The notes below the pieces were generated by a model. The model saw nothing but the letters and a program-made list of their open reading frames with translations, did no database searches and was not told the origin of the DNA. From Pantanalinema sp. GBBB05 (GTDB lineage Bacteria; Cyanobacteriota; Cyanobacteriia; Leptolyngbyales; Leptolyngbyaceae), in NCBI GenBank assembly GCA_016743235.1, contig VRZD01000003.1, positions 124,001 through 188,000 on the forward strand: a stretch of 64,000 nucleotides of DNA, written 5' to 3'. How positions within the stretch are numbered: the first letter of the stretch is position 1; every line of letters starts with the position of its first letter. This document shows, one piece after another, positions 27,711-36,847 of this stretch. The position numbers were made by a program, and so were the translations under genes.

Positions 27711-28024
27711 TGCCCCTCCGGCATTAGAGAACTATCAGGTATTCCGATCTAATCCTCAAATTGACTGAGCGGCAACGGCTCTTCCTCATGATTTTTTTAC
27801 TTTTTAGCATTAATTTATTGGTCAGTCAGCTAACTCACCCATGCCCGTCCGGTGTGTTTGCTTGCCCAATATAGCCGCAATGATTGAACGTTGGCTGAGC
27901 GGACAATTCAAAAGACCGTCAACGATCGCTACACATCACGCCCCCTCATCAGTTCTTTATCTTTCCAATCTAGAGTTTGAGTATGCTCCACCCTGTTGTA
28001 TTCAAGTTGCTGTCCGGAGGGGTC
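27711..28024. other. Divergent intergenic region, no gene seen
   Basis: These 314 bases lie between divergent genes and must hold both promoters. A short open frame from 27841 has no ribosome site and no recognisable content. I see no hairpin or repeat. Confidence 0.5.
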
Positions 28025-28411
28025 ATGTCGGTGAAACGTATTTTAGTTGTCGATGATGAAGCGAACGTCCGCGAGGTTGTGCAGGCTTGTCTCAGGGACT
28101 TAGGAGGGTGGGATGTTTTAGAAGCTCCGTCAGGTCAGGAAGGACTGAAAATTGCCACGATCGAGCCGCTAGACGCGATCGTGTTGGACTTGATGATGCC
28201 TGAGATGGATGGATTAGCTTTTTTGCAAGCACTTCAGAGCAATCCCAATACCCAATCTATTCCAGTCATTGTTCTGACAGCTAAAACAGCTTGGATTGAT
28301 ACAAATAGTGTGGGGCAAAGTGGAGCCAAAGGCGCGATTTCCAAACCCTTTAACCCAGTTACCTTACATGAAGAAATTGCTGAGGTTCTGGGTTGGGCAA
28401 TCGAAGATTAA
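28025..28411 (+). CDS. Stand-alone response regulator receiver (CheY-like)
   Basis: This is a single receiver domain of 128 residues. It has the acidic pair D10-D11 (ILVVDDE), phospho-acceptor D55 (VLDLMMPEMDG), the conserved Thr in VLTAK and the Lys in SKPF. With no output domain it probably acts by protein contact, as CheY or Spo0F do. I start it at the ATG at 28025 because GGAGG lies at 28017-28020 with good spacing; a longer frame from 27977 has no support. A histidine kinase and a CheC-like gene lie 1-4 kb away on the opposite strand and could be partners, but this is not shown by operon structure. Confidence 0.93.
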   Translation: MSVKRILVVDDEANVREVVQACLRDLGGWDVLEAPSGQEGLKIATIEPLDAIVLDLMMPEMDGLAFLQALQSNPNTQSIPVIVLTAKTAWIDTNSVGQSGAKGAISKPFNPVTLHEEIAEVLGWAIED

Positions 28412-28512
28412 CCTACCTAAAAGGGGTGATCCAATTATCTCTGATAGCAGCTTATAGCGGATAGATTATCAGACGCCCTGAGCTTAACTACACTTGAATC
28501 AAGGCTTGTAAC

Positions 28513-29535
28513 TTACCAGTTGCTCATGACGGTATGAGGCAAACCCGCTCCCGCTAAAGATCCGGCAGGAAACTGAGTATTTGCATCATACCGAATATTT
28601 TGCAGTAAGGTTTTATGCATACTAACACCCCGTAAATTCGCCCCTCGCAAATCGGCTCCTTGTAAATTAGCAGTATCCAAATTGGCGCCTAACAACGAAG
28701 CGTTGCGTAATGTTGCGCGAGCTAAATTTGCCCCATTCAGCTTAGCTCTGACTAAGTTAGCTTGATTTAAATTGGCTTCTAACAAAACAGCATGGCTGAG
28801 GTCAGCATAACTGAGCTCAATACCTGTTAAGTCAGCTCGAATCAAGGATGCCCGCACTAAATTAGCGGCCCGTAAATTGGTTTGGGTGAGTAGGGCAACC
28901 CGTAAGTATGCGTCACTCAAATTTGCGACAGATAGATCTGCACCCGAAAAATTGGTGCCATTCAGTTTGGCTTCACTTAAATCAATTCCATCTAAATTTA
29001 TGCCTCTAAGGTCAATGCCATTCATAAAGGCTCGACTTAGTTTCGTGCCACTCAGCCTAGCTCCTTGAAGGTTAGCTCCACTTAATCGCGCTCCAGTTAA
29101 ATTTGCCCAACAAAGATTCGCCCCAGCTAAATTAGCCGAGCGCAAATTAATCCCCTGCAAATTAGCACCACACAGATTCGCTCCTTGCAAGTTAGCTTCC
29201 CGCAAATTAACTCCCGTGAGGATAGCTCCACTCAAACTTGCGCCCGAAAGATTCGCTCGGACTAAATTTGCTCCCGTCAAATTCGCCTTAGTCAGGATGG
29301 TATTCATTAAGCTAGCCTTCGTTAGTTTGGCATAACTCAAATCAGCCCCATACAGCAGCGTTTGATTCAGATTCGCATTAATCAGAGAGCAACGAACTAA
29401 TTTAGCAAAAGCTAGATAAGCATGGGTTAGGTTACTCTGATCAAAATTTTGTTGGCTAAAGTCTGTACCCACTAGTTGAATGGGCAAGCAGCGATCGGGC
29501 TCTGCCTGATCAATCCTCGTGTCCTGACCTGCCAT
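28513..29535 (-). CDS. Pentapeptide repeat protein
   Basis: Nearly the whole 340-residue protein is built of A(D/N)LXX-type pentapeptides (for example ANLQGANLCGANLQGINLRS), more than 50 in succession, which fold as a right-handed quadrilateral beta helix. There is no signal peptide or other domain; the last 25 residues are non-repeat. Such proteins are abundant in cyanobacteria and mostly uncharacterised; some mimic DNA and bind gyrase. I start it at the ATG at 29535 (MAGQDTRIDQ), preceded by AAAGGAGATGA, rather than at 29601. It is convergent with the response regulator. Confidence 0.93.
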   Translation of the reverse strand: MAGQDTRIDQAEPDRCLPIQLVGTDFSQQNFDQSNLTHAYLAFAKLVRCSLINANLNQTLLYGADLSYAKLTKASLMNTILTKANLTGANLVRANLSGASLSGAILTGVNLREANLQGANLCGANLQGINLRSANLAGANLCWANLTGARLSGANLQGARLSGTKLSRAFMNGIDLRGINLDGIDLSEAKLNGTNFSGADLSVANLSDAYLRVALLTQTNLRAANLVRASLIRADLTGIELSYADLSHAVLLEANLNQANLVRAKLNGANLARATLRNASLLGANLDTANLQGADLRGANLRGVSMHKTLLQNIRYDANTQFPAGSLAGAGLPHTVMSNW

Positions 29536-29686
29536 AATGTCATCTCCTTTCCAACCAGACCAAGGGCGGCAAAAGTTGGATAATCTGTCATCTAATCGCA
29601 ACGAGACAGTTAAACCTTAATGGAAAAAAATTATTAAAGTCTAGTTCTTCAGCTCACTATTGCAGCAACATCGTCTGTATTAACCA

Positions 29687-31546
29687 TTAATTATCCAATG
29701 GCAACTCTAAGGTAAAACAGGTTTGTCCATAACTACTTTCTGCCCAAATATTGCCACCTAATAATGTGGCTAACTTCTTGATCAATGCCAGTCCCATTCC
29801 TGTCCCACTATAGCGCCGCAGATCACGGCTAGGTAAGCGATAAAACAGGTTAAAAATCATGTCCAGTTGGTCAGGTGGAATCTCACTAGGATTAGTGACT
29901 GTAATCTGTAGATGGGGATGAGATGCTAAGGGTGGACCAGACTGCCGTAACTGGGTTTGGTCCGAGTTAATGACAACTTTAACGACAACCGCGATCGTGC
30001 TACCTAAAGGAGAAAATTTGCAGGCATTGGTTAGAAGTTCTGCCAAAATGCGATTGAGGACACAAACATCTGTATCGATCGCTGGGAGCTCAGGCGGCAA
30101 GTCAATCATTAACTGATGTTCATACTCATTAGTGCGGGATTGGAAGGTTTCGATCATAGTTGGCATCCAGGTTTGCAGCTCTACTGGGCATAAAACCAAT
30201 GGGTAATCATTGGTATCAACCTGTTGCAAAGTTAACAGATCGGATACTAAATCAAGTTGACGATCGCTTTCTTCTAACAACACATTTAAACATTGGTGGA
30301 TGCGATCGTGGTTAATTGCACTATCCGTTTGATCTTGAATTAAAATGCCAGGATGTTCCAGGATTGTACTTAATACCTGCGCCGAAATTTTGATGCTCGA
30401 CAAAGGAGTTCGGAGTTCATGAGAAATTGAACTCAGCACATCATCCTTTAACCGGTTTAATGTTTCTAATTCAGCCATCCTTGCCTGTGCCACTTTATGC
30501 ATTCGGGCATGGTGTAGAGCGATCGAGCATTGTTTTGTCACCTGTTGAGCAAATTGAACATCCAGCTGATCAAATGCGGCTTCACCACTTCGGCATAACC
30601 ATAAATCACCTAAGACAGTATGCTCATCCATAATTGGACAGGCTAGTACCGAAAATGGCGTTCCAGCTGGGGCAATATCATTCGCATAAGTACAGAACTG
30701 CACTGTTTCTCCATGCAATAATTTCTGCAAAATTCCCGAATCAGTATAGGTGTTTAGCCCACAGCCTAAGGAGCTATCAGGACTTGCTGAATATTCATGA
30801 GTTACAGAGAAATTAACATGATCCGAACTATAGGTAGCGGTACGACAACAATCGAGCTTTAACACTGCTCCTAATTCTTCTACAGCAACCTGTAGGATAT
30901 AATCTTCATTCAGTGATTTCCAAATCTCTTCTGTTACTCGCCGAAAACTTGACTCATAACCCAGCGATCGCTGCATTTCTTCAGTTTGTTGACGAATTTT
31001 TTGTTCAAGACCATTGTCTGAATTAACGCACAAGCCAGATTCTATTCCAGATTCTATTCCAGATTCTAAAACCAGTTGATGCGACGGCTCTGGGTAAGGC
31101 AATGTCGTTCCATTAATTAACGGTTTTTGTGCTGCATATTCTGTGACATCCTGGATTGAAAGGAGAGCATTAAAGGTAGAATTTCCAGGGATAGAAATCG
31201 CCGTTACAGTTGTATGCTGAATCTGCAATCGTCCATCTTCTCGCCTCACTGGAATTAAATGAGGATGTAACTCTGCAGAAAATACACCTGATACCCCAAT
31301 TTCAAACGTTTGCCTTAACCGCTCCATATATTTAAGTTGAGCAAAGTGGGGAAAAACATAATGAATAGGTTGCCCAACAATCTGACTACGTGAAATATTT
31401 GTCCATGTTTCTAATAGCCGATTCCAGAACAATACCGTTAAGTCTTTCCGCAGAATACAAGCTCCGATCGGGACTAAATCGAGCATTCCCAATGACTCCA
31501 TTGAGACTTGGGAAATCATGCATTGCTCTCCATTTATCTTGTTCAT
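29687..31546 (-). CDS. PAS-GAF sensor histidine kinase
   Basis: The domain order is PAS (about 15-125, GACILRKDLTVLFWNRLLET), a Ser/Gly-Glu linker with a threefold ESGI repeat, GAF (about 190-345), a HisKA domain with SHELRTPL (phospho-acceptor His near 375) and a HATPase_c domain with N box LLTNACKFSP and G box GTGMGLALIKKL. No transmembrane helix is seen, so it is a cytoplasmic sensor. The GAF domain has a Cys pair (LDCCRTA), but not the usual CH bilin site, so I do not call it a cyanobacteriochrome. The start is uncertain: 31588, 31546 or 31519; 31546 gives 619 residues with AGGA upstream. A CheC-like gene precedes it by about 100 bases on the same strand. Confidence 0.9.
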   Translation of the reverse strand: MNKINGEQCMISQVSMESLGMLDLVPIGACILRKDLTVLFWNRLLETWTNISRSQIVGQPIHYVFPHFAQLKYMERLRQTFEIGVSGVFSAELHPHLIPVRREDGRLQIQHTTVTAISIPGNSTFNALLSIQDVTEYAAQKPLINGTTLPYPEPSHQLVLESGIESGIESGLCVNSDNGLEQKIRQQTEEMQRSLGYESSFRRVTEEIWKSLNEDYILQVAVEELGAVLKLDCCRTATYSSDHVNFSVTHEYSASPDSSLGCGLNTYTDSGILQKLLHGETVQFCTYANDIAPAGTPFSVLACPIMDEHTVLGDLWLCRSGEAAFDQLDVQFAQQVTKQCSIALHHARMHKVAQARMAELETLNRLKDDVLSSISHELRTPLSSIKISAQVLSTILEHPGILIQDQTDSAINHDRIHQCLNVLLEESDRQLDLVSDLLTLQQVDTNDYPLVLCPVELQTWMPTMIETFQSRTNEYEHQLMIDLPPELPAIDTDVCVLNRILAELLTNACKFSPLGSTIAVVVKVVINSDQTQLRQSGPPLASHPHLQITVTNPSEIPPDQLDMIFNLFYRLPSRDLRRYSGTGMGLALIKKLATLLGGNIWAESSYGQTCFTLELPLDN

Positions 31547-31647
31547 ACTCGGCTCATCCTTAATTGTTCTAGAACACGATCGCCGCAAAATGCTCCGACC
31601 AGCAAAATATTTTTAAGCTTTCATTAATGGTTTATCTCAGTTCACTA

Positions 31648-32241
31648 CTAAATTGGCGTTTTAGACAGGAACGTGTTAAATGTTCCAACTCGAAACACTA
31701 ATAGTAGATTGCCAACAAACGGTAAGGATTTAACTTCTAATTGAGTCTGAGCTAGTAGCGCCATAGAATTACCTACTAAATCAGTCAGTGGTAGCACACT
31801 TTCAACGCTTGTTTGCCGATAAATCGGCATTTCAGCCTGAAGCGGTTGATGAATTTGATCAATCACAGTTTCTAAGATGTGATTGATCAAAATACTAGCA
31901 ATTTCCAAAAATGTGCTGATTCGCCATAGATTTAAGCCTTCCGCACAAATCTGTTCTCGATTAATGATTGATAGCAGATAAGCAGTAGCTTCTAATGGCA
32001 GAATAAAGTAGGCTGTCCCATTTAATGGCCCAGAAAAATTAACACTGACAATAGATAGTTGAACTCTGCCAAACTGTAGCCCTAACTCATGGCTGATATC
32101 CAATGGCATTAACGCTTGAATGGTAGACGTTTCTACATACACATCTAAATTAATCAGGTGCTCTAAGGCTCTGGCGGCTCGATCGATGGCAGCATGGATC
32201 AACTCCTGTAGCGCTTCCAGTTGAGCAGTGGTTAAATTCAT
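31648..32241 (-). CDS. CheC-like protein with altered phosphatase motif
   Basis: This 197-residue protein resembles the CheC/CheX/FliY family, which dephosphorylates CheY-type receivers. The diagnostic D/S-x3-E-x2-N-x22-P motif appears as STFLEIAS followed by 22 residues and Pro: Ser, Glu and Pro keep their spacing, but the Asn is replaced by Ser. Hydrophobic alternating segments (VQLSIVSVNFSGPLNGTAYFIL) match the family beta sheet. I start it at the ATG at 32241 (MNLTTAQLEALQELI), directly after GGGGGAGAGG. The frame is open to 32598, but that part is Cys-rich and unlike the family. The adjacent histidine kinase suggests a shared signalling unit. Confidence 0.75.
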   Translation of the reverse strand: MNLTTAQLEALQELIHAAIDRAARALEHLINLDVYVETSTIQALMPLDISHELGLQFGRVQLSIVSVNFSGPLNGTAYFILPLEATAYLLSIINREQICAEGLNLWRISTFLEIASILINHILETVIDQIHQPLQAEMPIYRQTSVESVLPLTDLVGNSMALLAQTQLEVKSLPFVGNLLLVFRVGTFNTFLSKTPI

Positions 32242-32805
32242 CCTCTCCCCCCCTAGACTCCGGCTCGGCAGTTGATCATTAGCTTTGCAACAGTTGGGGT
32301 TAAGAAATTGACAGATCCAGAAATCTGCACAACATCCCAAAGCGCATACCCAATGGCTAAATTGAGCATTCGCAGCCTTTGTCATGACTAAACTAGGTCC
32401 ATCATAAAACCCGCTACGATCGCAGCTAATTAACCCAAGAGCTAACTGGAGTGAGGGTTCAGAGACTGGACAAATTTGATTTTGGTTAAGCAATTTTTTA
32501 TAACCATCAAGGCAATCACCTCTAGATGTAGAGGCAATTGCAGCCACTGTTGGCAGCCACCCTTGTGTCAGAGTCATTACCATTAGCCTCATCCCCATCC
32601 TGTGGGCTTATAGGCTTCCACACTCAAGTTAGAACCACCTGACTACAGATAGACCTGGGTGAAAGTAAAAGGCAGGGTGATTGTGCGCTCTCTTGCCTTA
32701 AGTCTGTGAGATTTCTTTGCAGACCACCACAGAGCGTAATGATTCTTATTGCCTCATGTTCTAAATCATTTTTCTATTGAACAACTAAGTTGAGGATTTA
32801 AAGAG
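32242..32805. other. Intergenic region with uncertain open frame
   Basis: The reading frame of the CheC-like gene stays open on the minus strand to 32598, giving 119 extra residues with ten cysteines and no resemblance to a known domain. I regard it as non-coding, since a strong ribosome site marks the start at 32241. The rest (32599-32805) shows nothing recognisable. Confidence 0.45.
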
Positions 32806-33501
32806 TTAGTTCGACGGTACGTAGTCAATATATGCATTAGCTTTGACAATCGCTTTACCAGCATCGATCGCCACTGTTTTGACTTGAAAAGTAGTGCCCT
32901 GATTCGCTAGATCCAGCAGATTCAAGGTGCGCCTTAAATTTGCGATTGCTAGGGTCAGCCAATAGTCCGGCACAGGTTCACCATGAACGGTCGACGTAAA
33001 TTCAACGCTGCAATCTTCTGGATGAACGTTAGGAAGCCCTACCCAGCGCCCCGAGTAACTCTCTCCCGTATCCAACCATTGCCAGTCCAAAACAACCGTC
33101 CCCTCGGCAGCAAACACACAACCCACCTGTTGCAGAATCTGTGTGGGTACTAAAGCGGTCATCTGATCTAGTTCTGCTGTCAGTAAATTTGTAAACTGAG
33201 TTTCGGTTAACGTCAGGTGTAGCGATCCGGTTGATGGATGCAGTAATTCAATTTTGCGGCGCATAGCACTTTTCACATTAACGGCGGCTGCCCCAATATC
33301 GAATAAAAATGACTCCACCCGCAGGTTTGGTCGCATTAAATACCCATACATGTGAATCGCGATCGCATCCACCTCTCCCTGAGCTAATCGGTTCAGAGTA
33401 GTTTTGATTTGCACTTGCAGGCGATCGGTATCAACGAGTCGTGAAAGAATCACTTCAATGACTTTGTTAACCGCTCGTTCTCCAAACCGCTTTTTTTTCA
33501 T
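32806..33501 (-). CDS. DUF2993 (LmeA-like) protein
   Basis: The 231-residue protein fits the DUF2993 family, widespread in cyanobacteria and actinobacteria; mycobacterial LmeA of this family binds phospholipid. Recognisable parts are the N-terminal helix region (ERAVNKVIEVILSRLVDTDRLQVQIKT context), the central VESFLFDIGAAAVNVKSA segment and the TEAQFTNLL-like TETQFTNLL. There is no clear signal peptide. The gene is followed after 23 bases, upstream on the same strand, by an unknown 152-residue protein, so the two are probably cotranscribed. Confidence 0.8.
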   Translation of the reverse strand: MKKKRFGERAVNKVIEVILSRLVDTDRLQVQIKTTLNRLAQGEVDAIAIHMYGYLMRPNLRVESFLFDIGAAAVNVKSAMRRKIELLHPSTGSLHLTLTETQFTNLLTAELDQMTALVPTQILQQVGCVFAAEGTVVLDWQWLDTGESYSGRWVGLPNVHPEDCSVEFTSTVHGEPVPDYWLTLAIANLRRTLNLLDLANQGTTFQVKTVAIDAGKAIVKANAYIDYVPSN

Positions 33502-33524
33502 GATGTTAAGAGAAAATAGTTAAA

Positions 33525-33983
33525 CTAAGCTGCCATTGGCAATGGGAATGCTTTAACGTTATCGAGTAGAAAAACTTGATAATGACTTACTTCAGGAATC
33601 GACTTTAAAGCGACCGGATTTTCGTAGAGGCAACAGGTTTTTCCTAATGATTGCAGATAGGCTTTAGCTGCCGCAATCGATAAAGAACCTTTAAACCACA
33701 AGAGGGCATGGTCTACACCGGGCAGGTTATGCAACAGCAGATCGTAGGGATATTTATTGTAGGTAAGTGCTACTTCTTCCCCAGTAGGCAATACCGTCAG
33801 CGAGTCATTTATTTCAGCATGAATATTTTGTAACGCTTGGGCTTTAGAGATGGTTTGACGGTCTTGCTCATAGGTATGAATCAGCACAGGACTGCGCTTA
33901 TATTCGACTGGCAATTCATCTAACACACCAGTATTCACGATCGATTCAAGCTCTTGCCAGGTTGTAGGAAATTGGAAGTCCAT
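33525..33983 (-). CDS. Hypothetical protein, 152 residues
   Basis: I do not recognise this soluble protein with confidence. Its middle part (LLHNLPGVDHALLWFKGSLS, about 85-104) recalls a DUF3605-like HxLxW segment, but this is only a visual impression. There is no signal peptide and no membrane helix. Two adjacent cysteines (KTCCLYE) lie near residue 117. GGAGAT upstream is an adequate ribosome site. It lies 23 bases before the DUF2993 gene, an arrangement consistent with an operon. Confidence 0.65.
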   Translation of the reverse strand: MDFQFPTTWQELESIVNTGVLDELPVEYKRSPVLIHTYEQDRQTISKAQALQNIHAEINDSLTVLPTGEEVALTYNKYPYDLLLHNLPGVDHALLWFKGSLSIAAAKAYLQSLGKTCCLYENPVALKSIPEVSHYQVFLLDNVKAFPLPMAA

Positions 33984-34146
33984 ACAAATCTCCTTCTTCA
34001 GTGGGAGAGAGAAAATTGTATCGGGTTCTGCTCTCCTCTTCTTATTAGTTATCTCGCTTAATCCCAGAATTACTCAGTGCGCCTACAGAACTTTTCTTGG
34101 TCAGTTTTAGGTGGAGTCGTGCAATCACGTAAATCTGGTTGAGAGA

Positions 34147-35007
34147 TTAGGGATTACAGTAGCCGCAATACGTTGGATCGGCTGTAGTCATACCATCAGG
34201 GAACAAAACTTCTCGACGCACTTGGCATTTTTGACAACCATAGACCAACGATCGGGTCAGATTGGTTGGCAAATTACATAGCTCACAGAGTAATCCTCGA
34301 CGTCGTTCTATTACTTTCATCCCCGGACAACCGCATTCCGGACAGGTTTGATTGACCGCTTTAACTAAATTTTGAGTCGCCTGTTGAATCACCTGCATTC
34401 GAGTCGGGTTGTAGAGTGCCCGCATATCAGTTTCCAGATGAATTGTACCGTTCGGCGATCGCTCCAATGCTGTTTTAACCGCCGTCAGAAAGTGCGCCTC
34501 CGTCGTAATTCCCTTCACTATCGTACTAGAGTCTCGAGTTGATGAACTTAAACTAACAATTAGACCATGTTGAGGGAAACCAATTTTCTGGGCAAATTCT
34601 TGTGCCTCCTCAAAAGTTTTAACAATTTTGTGATTAAAGTTTGTATTCAGAGATAATTCTTCTCCAGTAATTTCCAGATTATGGATGCGATCAATCAACA
34701 CAACCAATTCTCGATTACTGGGAATGCTTGGCAAACTAGGATGAGGCACAAAACTCCCTTCGCTGGCGATCGCCAAAGTTTCCCCGGTCAGGTCTAAAGC
34801 ATTCTGGGCTTTGATTCGCGCTGTTTCCAATTGATTGCCCGGACGATCGCGTTCGCGGGTAAATGTCCCAAAAATATCGGTATTAAACGACTCTGGAACA
34901 ACAACTTTTACTCCCAATTCTCGTTCTAGAATCGGGGCAATCACCTGTTCTTTGCAATGCATAGTAGCTAAGACAATAGTGCGATTCGCGAAGTAGGAGG
35001 GGGTCAT
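34147..35007 (-). CDS. DUF6671 protein with C-terminal zinc ribbons
   Basis: The 286-residue protein matches the DUF6671 type: an N-terminal alpha/beta domain (RTIVLATMHCKEQVIAPILE; ASEGSFVPHPSLPSIPSNRE) and a C-terminal zinc-binding part with four CxxC pairs (CPEC, CELC, CQKC, CGYC). These make two zinc ribbons, the second close to the C-terminus. The function of the family is not known to me. I start it at the ATG at 35007, seven bases after the stop of the DUF3685 gene, rather than at 35088, which would overlap that gene by 74 bases. The ribosome site is weak, so translational coupling is likely. Confidence 0.8.
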   Translation of the reverse strand: MTPSYFANRTIVLATMHCKEQVIAPILERELGVKVVVPESFNTDIFGTFTRERDRPGNQLETARIKAQNALDLTGETLAIASEGSFVPHPSLPSIPSNRELVVLIDRIHNLEITGEELSLNTNFNHKIVKTFEEAQEFAQKIGFPQHGLIVSLSSSTRDSSTIVKGITTEAHFLTAVKTALERSPNGTIHLETDMRALYNPTRMQVIQQATQNLVKAVNQTCPECGCPGMKVIERRRGLLCELCNLPTNLTRSLVYGCQKCQVRREVLFPDGMTTADPTYCGYCNP

Positions 35008-35014
35008 AGTTCTA

Positions 35015-36331
35015 TTAGCGGAAACGCTCACTACCACGTTCATTATCACGGAGAACGTTACCAATTCCTTTAATGACGCCACGACCAATTAAGCCAATGC
35101 CCCGTCCTATGACTTCCGTTAACACATACACCACACCACTCCCGACAAAAGCAATAGCCGTACGCAGTCGAGGGGCGATCGCATCTCTCATTTCTAGAGT
35201 CAATGTCACAGCTAACTGAATTCCTGCCAAGTCCGATAATTCTTGATTACGAGCGGCATAAATAGAAGTTTTAGTAATGCCTAAAGTGCTGAATACAAAT
35301 AGATAAAAACGACTTTCAAAAATAGCTGTGGGTTCACCGACTAAGTTTTCAATCCGATATCTCCAGGATAAATTATTTCGAAATCGTTCGATTTCGCGTG
35401 ATGAGAGTAAGCGTTTATCATAAAAATTCTGCTTAATGGTAATCACATCACCAAAATGATTTAATAATGGCTGCATGACCGCATTTGCTATTTGAATAGT
35501 TAAATTCTGCAATAGCATTTCTAGCCGTGCCATTGCTTCAACCGTGCCAATAGCATACGGTATGCCATCGATCGTTAAGGGAGTTTGAAATAATAAATGG
35601 GCGAGAAATTCTAGAGTTCCTGGAATTTTGTTTAAAATAGCTGTCTGGACAATTTCAGCATCTTGGAGGAGGCGATCGACCAATAGCACGGATTGATCAC
35701 CGACTGCCAAACTATAGTATCTTCCTAAGAAATCGGTGGCTGCTGCCTGCCACAAATCTTGCATGACAAGTGGATATTTCTCACGCAATTGCTCAGGTGT
35801 AACTTGGGAGAATCGCAACTCATCCAAAATTTCTTCTAGCTGTTTCAAGATGATATAAAGTAATTCCCGCTTCTTATCCTCGCGCAGGATATCAATTTCT
35901 AAAGGAGTGTCAGTTAAATTGAGCAAGCTAGCGGATAAACGAGTTGCCATACTGTCCAATAGCACTGCCTGAATTGTTCTCATACTGCTTGCAGCCGCAG
36001 ATTGAGTCAGCAATTCGCTGAAGTTGGGCAAATCTGAAGTTTGCTCTGGAGGGGTTGCCCGTCCTGAAGCGATCGTTGGGGAGGCAACCGGGGGTGGCGG
36101 GGTAGCAGAAGAGGGTGCGGCGGGAGCGGATTCTTGGGCAACCAGCAAGCGATTAACCAGCCAACGAGCGGCTCGCAATTCCCGACGGCGACCTGCCAGG
36201 AAAACTTGGTCAGCTGCGGATAGTTCTGGATTCTGAAGTTGTGCCTCTAGCTGAGCGATCGCAGCATCAATTTGCTGCAATCCCGATCGACGCAGATTGC
36301 GGCGCAACACTGCTAACGGATTTTCGTTCAT
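35015..36331 (-). CDS. DUF3685 (Ycf55-like) protein
   Basis: This 438-residue protein belongs to DUF3685, a cyanobacterial family related to plastid Ycf55; its function is unknown. The N-terminus (1-55) is a charged helical segment with the LAGRRRELRAARWLVN sequence, followed by a Pro/Ala/Ser-rich linker (about 65-90). The conserved part (about 105-400) contains REDKKRELLYIILKQLEEIL and the C-terminal FYLFVFSTLGITKTSIYAAR. A Gly/Val-rich segment near 395-425 may be membrane-associated. It is tightly coupled to the DUF6671 gene downstream. Confidence 0.82.
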   Translation of the reverse strand: MNENPLAVLRRNLRRSGLQQIDAAIAQLEAQLQNPELSAADQVFLAGRRRELRAARWLVNRLLVAQESAPAAPSSATPPPPVASPTIASGRATPPEQTSDLPNFSELLTQSAAASSMRTIQAVLLDSMATRLSASLLNLTDTPLEIDILREDKKRELLYIILKQLEEILDELRFSQVTPEQLREKYPLVMQDLWQAAATDFLGRYYSLAVGDQSVLLVDRLLQDAEIVQTAILNKIPGTLEFLAHLLFQTPLTIDGIPYAIGTVEAMARLEMLLQNLTIQIANAVMQPLLNHFGDVITIKQNFYDKRLLSSREIERFRNNLSWRYRIENLVGEPTAIFESRFYLFVFSTLGITKTSIYAARNQELSDLAGIQLAVTLTLEMRDAIAPRLRTAIAFVGSGVVYVLTEVIGRGIGLIGRGVIKGIGNVLRDNERGSERFR

Positions 36332-36420
36332 AGCCGTCCAGATGGCTCCTGCTGGAATTTGATATCAATCCTTTCGCCATTATGAACTGCTCTTCGATAC
36401 AGAGATGCGAGGAATTGCAC

Positions 36421-36450
36421 AAAAAAAGCCCGGTGTTGACCGAGCTTTTA
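36421..36450 (-). terminator. Rho-independent terminator on the minus strand
   Basis: On the minus strand AAAAGCTCGGT pairs with ACCGGGCTTTT (one T-G wobble) around CAAC, followed by a seven-T run. It ends the small membrane protein gene that stops at 36473. Confidence 0.8.
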
Positions 36451-36472
36451 AGGCTTAAGGATAAAACAGCCT

Positions 36473-36847
36473 TTATTGCTTGACATCGCAGGTTAACGGA
36501 CAAGCGGCATAACTCGCTTCATGTTGAGGATTTGCCCGCCCTTGCACCCAGGGTAACCAGCTGACATCTTTAGGATGAATGCCTTTGTACGTTAGGGTAG
36601 CCGCAGCAACCATCACGCCAAGTATCTGAACGGCAATTAAACTACCCACAACCAACAGAATGCCGAGTCCGGGCATAATCGCGTGCAGACTCATTGCCAG
36701 TAGCCAGCCGATCGTCACAATCAAAATTCCGACAGGAAACCCGATAATCAGCAAGCAAACTGTCAAAATACCTGTCCATAGTGCAAAGCTTTTGAGCGTC
36801 AAGCCTAAATCAGGTTGAGCGATCACTTGACTTTGAGAAAGCGTCAC
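36473..36847 (-). CDS. Small membrane protein, function unknown
   Basis: I do not recognise this 124-residue protein. It has two or three hydrophobic helices (about 22-45, 48-62 and 66-85: LGILLVVGSLIAVQILGVMV). A conserved-looking YKGIHPKDVSWLPWVQG segment follows, and two cysteines lie near the end. I start it at the GTG at 36847, which has a perfect AGGAGG seven bases upstream, rather than at the longer ATG at 36895. It is followed by its own terminator. Confidence 0.7.
   Translation of the reverse strand: MTLSQSQVIAQPDLGLTLKSFALWTGILTVCLLIIGFPVGILIVTIGWLLAMSLHAIMPGLGILLVVGSLIAVQILGVMVAAATLTYKGIHPKDVSWLPWVQGRANPQHEASYAACPLTCDVKQ

Noticed and set aside
27841..28056. 71-residue plus-strand frame before the response regulator
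   Set aside because: No ribosome site, and it overlaps the well-supported start at 28025.
30823..30900. Cyanobacteriochrome (bilin-binding GAF) in the histidine kinase
   Set aside because: The GAF has LDCCRTA, but not the Cys-His bilin attachment site.
32242..32598. 119-residue N-terminal extension of the CheC-like gene
   Set aside because: It is Cys-rich, unlike the family, and a strong ribosome site marks the internal start at 32241.
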